Assembly (NCBI GenBank): GCA_963966765.1
Contig: CAXAAR010000006.1
Span: 1-47,289, forward strand
Length of the DNA stretch: 47,289 nt
Source of the DNA: Aequoribacter sp003520285
GTDB taxonomy: Bacteria; Pseudomonadota; Gammaproteobacteria; Pseudomonadales; Halieaceae
Direction of reading: 5' to 3'
The notes beneath the pieces were generated by a model. It was not told where the DNA came from, ran no database searches, and saw nothing but the letters and a program-made list of their open reading frames with translations. The position numbers and the translations under genes are program-made. Below, piece by piece: positions 42,976-47,289 of this stretch (position 1 is the first letter of the stretch; each line of letters starts with the position of its first letter).

Positions 42976-45900
42976 ATGACTGACAAGACGCCAAGCCTAA
43001 TTAATAGCTTAGAAGACCGAATCCTTATTATTGATGGGGCTATGGGTACGATGATTCAAAGCTATGGCCTGAGCGACTCCGACTATCGGGGCAGCCGTTT
43101 TGCAGACTTTAAGGGCGATCTAAAGGGAAACAATGATTTATTGTCCCTGACCAAGCCCCAGGTCATTATCGATATTCACGAAGCATTTTTAGAGGCTGGC
43201 GCCGATATTATTGAAACCAACAGCTTCAATTCAACGGCAATTGCTCAGGCCGATTACCGCCTGGAAGACTTGGCCGAAGAACTGAATCGAGCCAGTGCGC
43301 GCCTAGCCCGCCAAGCGGCGGATTCGTATACGGCTAAAACGCCGCACAAGCCACGTTTTGTAGCGGGAATACTCGGGCCAACCCCACGTACGGCCTCTAT
43401 TTCGCCCGATGTGAACAACCCGGGTGCACGCAATGTCAATTTTGATACCTTAGTCGACAACTACACTGTGGCTGCTGTGGCACTGCTTGAAGAAGGTGTC
43501 GATCTGTTAATGATTGAGACCATCTTCGATACTCTGAATGCGAAAGCGGCGCTTTACGCGATCGAGCTGGCCTCAGAGCGAACCGGAAAGAGAGTCCCCA
43601 CAATGTTGTCGGTGACGTTTCCCGATACGAGTGGACGAATTCTGTCTGGCCAAACAGCCGAGGCTTTTTGGAACTCCATTGCGCATGCCAAACCCCTGAT
43701 CGTTGGCACCAACTGCGGGCGCCGGTTCAAAGAGATCCGCCCCTACGTTGAAGCACTTGCCAATGCTGCAGACTGCTATTTCAGCGGTCACTTCAATGCC
43801 GGTCTGCCAAATGCCTTTGGTGACTATGACGAAACACCCGACGACATGTACGAGGATCTAAAAGACTTTGCGGAACGCGGCTTCCTTAACTTAGTCGGAG
43901 GTTGCTGCGGTACAACACCTGCTCACATTCGAGCGATTGCTCGAGCTGTCGAAAATGCACCCGCAAGACGCCCCAAGGGGAATCCGCCCGGCTGTTATTT
44001 GAGCGGATTAGAGCCCTTTAACATTGTCGCTGACAGCCTCTTTGTGAATGTCGGTGAACGCTGTAATGTCACTGGCTCGGCCGCATTCAAACGCCTTATT
44101 CTGAATGAACAGTATGACGAAGCACTCGCGGTGGCTCGAACCCAAGTTGATGATGGCGCCCAGATCATCGATATCAACATGGATGAGGGCATGTTAGACG
44201 CTCAGCACGCAATGGTTACCTTTTTAAACCTGGCTGCCTCGGAACCTGAGATTAGCCGGGTGCCCTTCATGCTCGACTCATCCCGCTGGGATGCCATTGA
44301 ATCGGCCCTCAAGTGCGTGCAAGGGAAAAGTATCGTCAACTCAATCAGCTTAAAAGAGGGAGAATCCGAGTTCTTAGAGCGCGCACGAACTTGCCAACTC
44401 TATGGCGCCGCGGTCGTCGTCATGGCCTTCGATGAAGACGGTCAGGCAGATACCTTTGAGCGCAAGATTCAAATTTGTGAGCGCAGCTATCGTTTGCTCA
44501 CCGAGACCCTCGACTTCAATCCTTTCGATATTATCTTTGATCCCAACATATTCGCTGTCGCTACGGGGATCGAAGAGCATAACAACTATGCCGTCGACTT
44601 TATCGAAGCGACCCGATGGATTAAGCAGAATCTTCCAGGCGCTATGGTTTCCGGTGGGGTGAGCAATGTCTCCTTCTCGTTCCGCGGAAATAATCCTGTT
44701 CGCGAGGCGATTCATTCAGTATTCCTCTATCACGCCATTCGCGCGGGGCTCGATATGGGGATCGTCAATGCAGGCCAGCTCGCCATTTACGACGATCTTC
44801 CAGAGCCTCTCAAAGCGCGTGTTGAAGACGTCATACTCAATCGCAGAGAGGATGCAACCGAAAGGCTACTCGAGATCGCAGATGATTTCAGAGGCGATGG
44901 TAAGGCCAAAAAACGTGCCGATGACCTCTCATGGCGAGAGTGGCCCATCGCTAAACGTATCGAGCATGCACTGGTAAAAGGCATTAACACTTACGTCACC
45001 GAAGACGCGGAAGAAGCCAGACAAGCTTTTGATCGGCCCATTGAGGTTATCGAAGGACCCCTCATGGATGGCATGAATGTGGTCGGAGATCTTTTTGGCG
45101 ACGGCAAGATGTTTCTTCCACAAGTGGTCAAAAGTGCTCGAGTTATGAAACAAGCTGTCGCTTATCTTCAGCCCTTTATCGAGGCCGAAAAGACCGAGGG
45201 CAGTGGCAGCAACGGTAAGATTTTGATGGCAACCGTTAAAGGCGATGTGCACGATATTGGCAAGAACATTGTTGGGGTTGTACTGCAATGTAACAACTAT
45301 GAGGTCATTGACTTAGGTGTCATGGTCCATTGCGATACGATTCTTACCGCCGCCAAAGAGCATCAAGTAGATATCATCGGTCTGAGCGGCTTAATAACGC
45401 CCTCACTCGACGAAATGGTGCACGTCGCCTCTGAAATGCAGCGACTTGGCTTTTCGATTCCACTGATGATTGGTGGTGCGACCACATCTAAAGCGCATAC
45501 AGCGGTTAAAATTGCACCACAATACAGCAATGATCTAACCGTCTATGTCCCCGACGCCTCGCGCAGTGTGTCTGTGGCAACAGCCTTGATGGGACAGCAA
45601 AAACCCGAGTTTGCACGTCAACTTGACGCCGAATATATCACTGTCCGAGAACGGGTCGGCAATCGAAAACCACTTCGAAAACCTCTGAGCTATCAGCAGG
45701 CCCTAGAGCGCAGGTTTGTGCCCGACTGGACCAGTTACGTGCCAACTAAGCCCAGTTTTACCGGAACTCAACAGATTGATTACCCACTAGAAGTCGTTGC
45801 AGAGTACATTGACTGGACCCCCTTCTTTCTGACCTGGGAGCTCGCTGGTAAGTACCCGGATATTCTGCAAGATGAAGTCGTGGGTGAACATGCCGTCGCT

Positions 45901-46653
45901 CTGTTTGCTGACGCGCAAGCGATGCTAAAGCAGATAATTCAAGAACAGTGGACCACTGCGAATGCAATCGTTGGATTCTGGCCAGCGGCGAGTAGCGGCG
46001 ATGATATTCTTGTGTACACAGACGAGACTCGCGCGAATGTGCAGAAAACGCTGCATCAAGTGCGCCAGCAATCTGATCCCGGTGATGATCAACAGGTCTA
46101 TTCCTTGGCAGACTTTATCGCCCCGACAGACAGCGGCATTCATGATTACATCGGGGCTTTTTGTGTCACCACGGGGCATGGCATTGAAGAGCGAGCACAG
46201 GCTTTCGAGGCACAGGGCGATGACTACAATGCCATCATGGTGAAAGCTTTAGCGGACCGCCTCGCGGAAGCGCTCGCTGAGTATTTGCATCAGCAAGTAA
46301 GACGCACGTTGTGGGGCTATCAACCACATGAGTCATTACCACTGAATGATCTTATTAAAGAAAGGTACAGCGGTATTCGACCGGCCGCCGGCTACCCAGC
46401 CTGCCCCGATCATTCTGAAAAGCACACCGTATTTGAGTTGCTCGACGCAACCTCTCGACTCGGCGTGACCCTCACCGATTCTTTCGCTATGACGCCTACC
46501 GCGGCTGTCAGCGGGCTTTACTTCTCACACCCGCAAAGCCGCTACTTCAACGTCGGAAAACTAGGACGCGACCAGATGGAATCACTTGCCCACCGCAAAC
46601 AGCTTCCCTTGTCGACCATAGAGCACTGGTTGCGGCCTAATTTAGCCTACTGA
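42976..46653 (+). CDS. metH: Cobalamin-dependent methionine synthase
   Basis: A 1225-residue four-module enzyme (E. coli 1227). The homocysteine module has the zinc cysteines C247, C310 and C311 (GGCCGTTP). The folate module begins FVNVGERCNVTGSAAFKRLI. The B12 module carries DVHDIGKN with axial H759, the same number as in E. coli. The C-terminal activation domain has RPAAGYPACPDH. I start at 42976 (MTDKTPSLINSLEDRI), since the upstream ATG at 42889 precedes the promoter. The loop after C247 reads GRRF instead of the near-universal ALG-type sequence. A DUF2970 gene follows 14 bases later. Confidence 0.97.
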   Translation: MTDKTPSLINSLEDRILIIDGAMGTMIQSYGLSDSDYRGSRFADFKGDLKGNNDLLSLTKPQVIIDIHEAFLEAGADIIETNSFNSTAIAQADYRLEDLAEELNRASARLARQAADSYTAKTPHKPRFVAGILGPTPRTASISPDVNNPGARNVNFDTLVDNYTVAAVALLEEGVDLLMIETIFDTLNAKAALYAIELASERTGKRVPTMLSVTFPDTSGRILSGQTAEAFWNSIAHAKPLIVGTNCGRRFKEIRPYVEALANAADCYFSGHFNAGLPNAFGDYDETPDDMYEDLKDFAERGFLNLVGGCCGTTPAHIRAIARAVENAPARRPKGNPPGCYLSGLEPFNIVADSLFVNVGERCNVTGSAAFKRLILNEQYDEALAVARTQVDDGAQIIDINMDEGMLDAQHAMVTFLNLAASEPEISRVPFMLDSSRWDAIESALKCVQGKSIVNSISLKEGESEFLERARTCQLYGAAVVVMAFDEDGQADTFERKIQICERSYRLLTETLDFNPFDIIFDPNIFAVATGIEEHNNYAVDFIEATRWIKQNLPGAMVSGGVSNVSFSFRGNNPVREAIHSVFLYHAIRAGLDMGIVNAGQLAIYDDLPEPLKARVEDVILNRREDATERLLEIADDFRGDGKAKKRADDLSWREWPIAKRIEHALVKGINTYVTEDAEEARQAFDRPIEVIEGPLMDGMNVVGDLFGDGKMFLPQVVKSARVMKQAVAYLQPFIEAEKTEGSGSNGKILMATVKGDVHDIGKNIVGVVLQCNNYEVIDLGVMVHCDTILTAAKEHQVDIIGLSGLITPSLDEMVHVASEMQRLGFSIPLMIGGATTSKAHTAVKIAPQYSNDLTVYVPDASRSVSVATALMGQQKPEFARQLDAEYITVRERVGNRKPLRKPLSYQQALERRFVPDWTSYVPTKPSFTGTQQIDYPLEVVAEYIDWTPFFLTWELAGKYPDILQDEVVGEHAVALFADAQAMLKQIIQEQWTTANAIVGFWPAASSGDDILVYTDETRANVQKTLHQVRQQSDPGDDQQVYSLADFIAPTDSGIHDYIGAFCVTTGHGIEERAQAFEAQGDDYNAIMVKALADRLAEALAEYLHQQVRRTLWGYQPHESLPLNDLIKERYSGIRPAAGYPACPDHSEKHTVFELLDATSRLGVTLTDSFAMTPTAAVSGLYFSHPQSRYFNVGKLGRDQMESLAHRKQLPLSTIEHWLRPNLAY

Positions 46654-46667
46654 TATAGAGAACGACT

Positions 46668-46910
46668 ATGAACCAAACAGAAAAAGCGGCAGACTCCAAG
46701 AAACAAGAAGCGCCCTCAGTGAACCTGCTACATGTTATAAAGAGTGTTTTCGCCGCGGGTCTCGGCGTTCAGAGTAGCAAGAACCGAGAACGCGACTTCA
46801 CACAAGGCAGCCCAAAAGCGTTTATTATTGCCGGCCTCATCTTTACCCTGCTATTTATCGGCGGCGTTTATGCCGTGGTCAAAATTGTTCTGGCTAATGC
46901 CGCCGGTTAG
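46668..46910 (+). CDS. DUF2970 family small membrane protein
   Basis: An 80-residue protein. KSVFAAGLGVQSSKNRERDF is the DUF2970 signature, a cytoplasmic segment rich in charged residues, followed by one predicted membrane helix (FIIAGLIFTLLFIGGVYAVV). The function of the family is unknown. It starts 14 bases after metH and is probably co-transcribed with it. Confidence 0.9.
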   Translation: MNQTEKAADSKKQEAPSVNLLHVIKSVFAAGLGVQSSKNRERDFTQGSPKAFIIAGLIFTLLFIGGVYAVVKIVLANAAG

Positions 46911-46920
46911 ACTTCACGTC

Positions 46921-47034
46921 TTACGTTGGCATTCCTGAGAGCCAAAGGTACAGTGAAAACACGACCAGTGAAATAATGGCAGTCGCAGCAATCGCGTCGG
47001 CTGCCCCATCGTCGTCTCGTGGTGAATCAGACAT
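46921..47034 (-). CDS. 37-residue single-span membrane protein, unknown
   Basis: A short minus-strand frame of 37 residues: acidic N-terminus MSDSPRDDDG, then a hydrophobic helix with AIAATAIISLVVFSLYLWL and a short SGMPT tail. GAGG lies 7 bases before the ATG (at 47032-47034). Acidic head, single helix and good ribosome site favour a real gene, but I recognise no family. It is convergent with the DUF2970 gene (10-base gap) and divergent from cysI. Confidence 0.6.
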   Translation of the reverse strand: MSDSPRDDDGAADAIAATAIISLVVFSLYLWLSGMPT

Positions 47035-47121
47035 ACCTTGTCCTCGTCCGCAAAATAAGTGCCTTAGTATAAGTTTTATCTGCAGATCTGACTACACGAT
47101 CCCCTCAGTATCCTCGCAATT

Positions 47122-47179
47122 TTAGTTCTAAGCATAGAAAAAACGAGACTAAATCTTAGTTCGAAAAATTTGCTAAAGT
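47122..47179 (+). promoter_or_regulatory. cysI upstream region: repeated TTAGTTC and extended -10
   Basis: TTAGTTC occurs at 47122-47128 and 47156-47162, each inside a short dyad (TTAG-TT-CTAA and ACTAA-ATC-TTAGT). TGC-TAAAGT (47171-47179) is an extended -10 about 35 bases before the cysI ATG. Repeated AT-rich half sites just upstream of a sulfur gene fit a LysR-type activator such as CysB, but this is inference. Confidence 0.4.
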
Positions 47180-47210
47180 CCGCGCTCAGACGATCAATGA
47201 GACACCAACC

Positions 47211-47289
47211 ATGTACCAATATGACGGTTACGACCAAGCCATCGTAGATCAGCGCGTCTCAGACTTTAGGGATCAAACTGCGCGCTTCT
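47211..47289 (+). CDS. cysI: Assimilatory sulfite reductase hemoprotein, N-terminus (3' end outside window)
   Basis: Only 26 codons are present. MYQYDGYDQAIVDQRVSDFR and the following DQTARF closely match the start of the CysI-type nitrite/sulfite reductase found in Pseudomonas and relatives (MY-YDEYD...FRDQTRR). The enzyme uses siroheme and a [4Fe-4S] cluster to reduce sulfite to sulfide. A GAG lies 9 bases before the ATG. Gene order near metH and nfuA agrees with Pseudomonas. Catalytic residues are beyond the window. Confidence 0.8.
   Translation, partial: MYQYDGYDQAIVDQRVSDFRDQTARF

Overview
The window is a chromosomal segment from a gammaproteobacterium, probably a marine heterotroph of the Cellvibrionales/OM60-like or pseudomonad neighbourhood. 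This placement rests on gene order and family recognition only. Two blocks match gene order known from Pseudomonas. The first is purB-hflD-mnmA-nudix-rluE / icd-clpS-clpA / infA-bpt-aat-trxB / ftsK-lolA-(crcB)-serS-cysG. The second is sohB, nudC, dnaQ-rnhA-methyltransferase / gloB-mltD, nfuA, metH and the start of cysI. No rRNA, tRNA, insertion sequence, prophage or CRISPR array was seen. Coding density is very high, with many 1-8 base gene overlaps. The longest stretch without a confident gene is 26622-27053.

Layout: 1-1895 holds the end of methylmalonyl-CoA mutase and its GTPase chaperone MeaB. 1924-7096 is a minus-strand run (rluE, nudJ, mnmA, hflD, purB, GNAT protein). 7174-8427 is icd with a strong terminator. 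8585-13910 gathers the bacterial N-degron machinery: the ClpS adaptor, the ClpA unfoldase, and the Aat and Bpt aminoacyl-tRNA-protein transferases, together with infA and trxB. 14031-20091 is a plus-strand run (ftsK, lolA, crcB, serS, cysG). 20084-22177 is the periplasmic tail-specific protease.

22306-26621 is a compact minus-strand sulfide-detoxification operon: metallo-beta-lactamase-fold persulfide-dioxygenase-like enzyme, DUF442 sulfurtransferase/phosphatase-like protein, type II sulfide:quinone reductase and SulP anion transporter. No local regulator accompanies it. 26622-28500 is the loosest part of the window. It holds a nitroreductase, a small membrane-anchored protein, AT-rich palindromes and a striking 8-bp-period tandem array. 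28501-35108 is housekeeping (thioesterase, sohB, nudC, dnaQ, rnhA, methyltransferase, gloB, mltD). 35105-40997 encodes a two-subunit AddAB-like helicase-nuclease with a predicted iron-sulfur nuclease domain in the AddB-like subunit. 41087-47289 holds DAHP synthase, NfuA, MetH, a DUF2970 protein, a 37-residue membrane protein that is easily missed, and the first codons of sulfite reductase.

Functional links: methylmalonyl-CoA mutase and MetH both need cobalamin. CysG makes the siroheme used by the sulfite reductase that begins at the right edge. NfuA supplies Fe-S clusters that sulfite reductase and the AddB-like nuclease would need. The most interesting signals are the sulfide operon with its repeat-bearing leader, the 8-bp array, the unusual loop after the zinc cysteine of MetH, the stem-loops that span both stop codons of convergent gene pairs, and the two unannotated-looking small membrane proteins. 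I found no clear previously undescribed multi-gene defence or mobile system.
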